From an uncultured Clostridium sp. (GTDB taxonomy: Bacteria > Bacillota > Clostridia > Clostridiales > Clostridiaceae), in the NCBI GenBank assembly GCA_900540255.1, contig UQFE01000068.1, positions 1 through 5,088 on the forward strand: DNA of 5,088 nt, written 5' to 3'. Positions within the stretch are counted from its first letter, which is position 1, and each line of letters opens with the position of its first letter. Positions 5,041-5,088 of the stretch are shown one piece after another. The notes under the pieces are model-generated. The model was not told where the DNA came from. It made no database searches and was given only the letters and a program-made list of their open reading frames with translations. Position numbers and translations under genes: made by a program.

Positions 5041-5088
5041 TTATATATCTTCTCTCTCCCACCTACTATCTACTTTTACAAGTTTTGT
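5041..5088 (-). CDS. possible C-terminal end of a gene running off the window
   Basis: One minus-strand frame is open from the window edge to a TAA at 5043-5041 and reads TKLVKVDSRWEREDI. The other two frames close within about 20 bases. The mixed charged composition and higher G content resemble the end of a real protein, and the HTH gene would follow about 105 bp later behind its own promoter. With 15 codons the family cannot be told. Confidence 0.35.
   Translation of the reverse strand, partial: TKLVKVDSRWEREDI

Noticed and set aside
5001..5088. Second small gene with GGTGGGAG as ribosome binding site on the minus strand
   Set aside because: No start codon with an open frame of useful length follows it. 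The purine-rich stretch is better read as coding in the frame that ends at 5041.

Overview
The window is very AT-rich, with A/T-dominated codons, strong GGAGG-type ribosome binding sites and U-tailed hairpin terminators. The largest protein carries peptidoglycan-binding repeats of a clostridial lysin type. This points to a low-GC Firmicute, most likely Clostridium sensu stricto (C. perfringens / C. botulinum-like). The cargo (a lysin or bacteriocin-like protein, small membrane proteins, a stand-alone HTH protein with iteron-like repeats) looks like a plasmid or other accessory element. The species cannot be fixed from the sequence alone.

Layout. Bases 1-291 are regulatory: a possible 16-codon minus-strand ORF (48-98), then a 68-bp near-perfect palindrome (128-195). 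The palindrome overlaps a LexA-box-like site and an apparent TTTACA-17-CTCTTA promoter of the UviA/TcdR sigma-factor type. That promoter faces a 766-codon gene (292-2592) encoding five peptidoglycan-binding modules, a zinc amidase (Amidase_3), an unassigned domain and a hydrophobic C-terminal hairpin, with no signal peptide. A bidirectional terminator (2638-2673) separates it from a convergent three-gene operon on the minus strand (4157 to 2675). The operon encodes three diverged paralogous two-helix membrane proteins of the YcxB-like type and has a good sigma-A promoter (4216-4244). An upstream terminator (4251-4290) insulates it. Bases 4158-4458 are non-coding and hold that promoter and terminator, a structured island (4308-4373) and repeats. 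A minus-strand gene (4459-4935) encodes a coiled-coil protein with a resolvase-type C-terminal HTH. Four copies of a 16-bp AT motif flank it, two of them bracketing its promoter. The right edge may hold the C-terminus of a further minus-strand gene.

How the parts may work together (inference). The large protein resembles a colicin-type or BCN5-type bacteriocin: wall-binding repeats, a wall-cutting domain, then a membrane-active tail, made from a DNA-damage-inducible, special-sigma promoter and lacking a secretion signal. The convergent membrane-protein operon sits where immunity genes of pore-forming colicins are found, and is expressed from a separate housekeeping promoter. The coiled-coil/HTH gene with its own repeats looks like a self-regulated plasmid-maintenance or partition protein. 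None of these functional roles is proven by the sequence.
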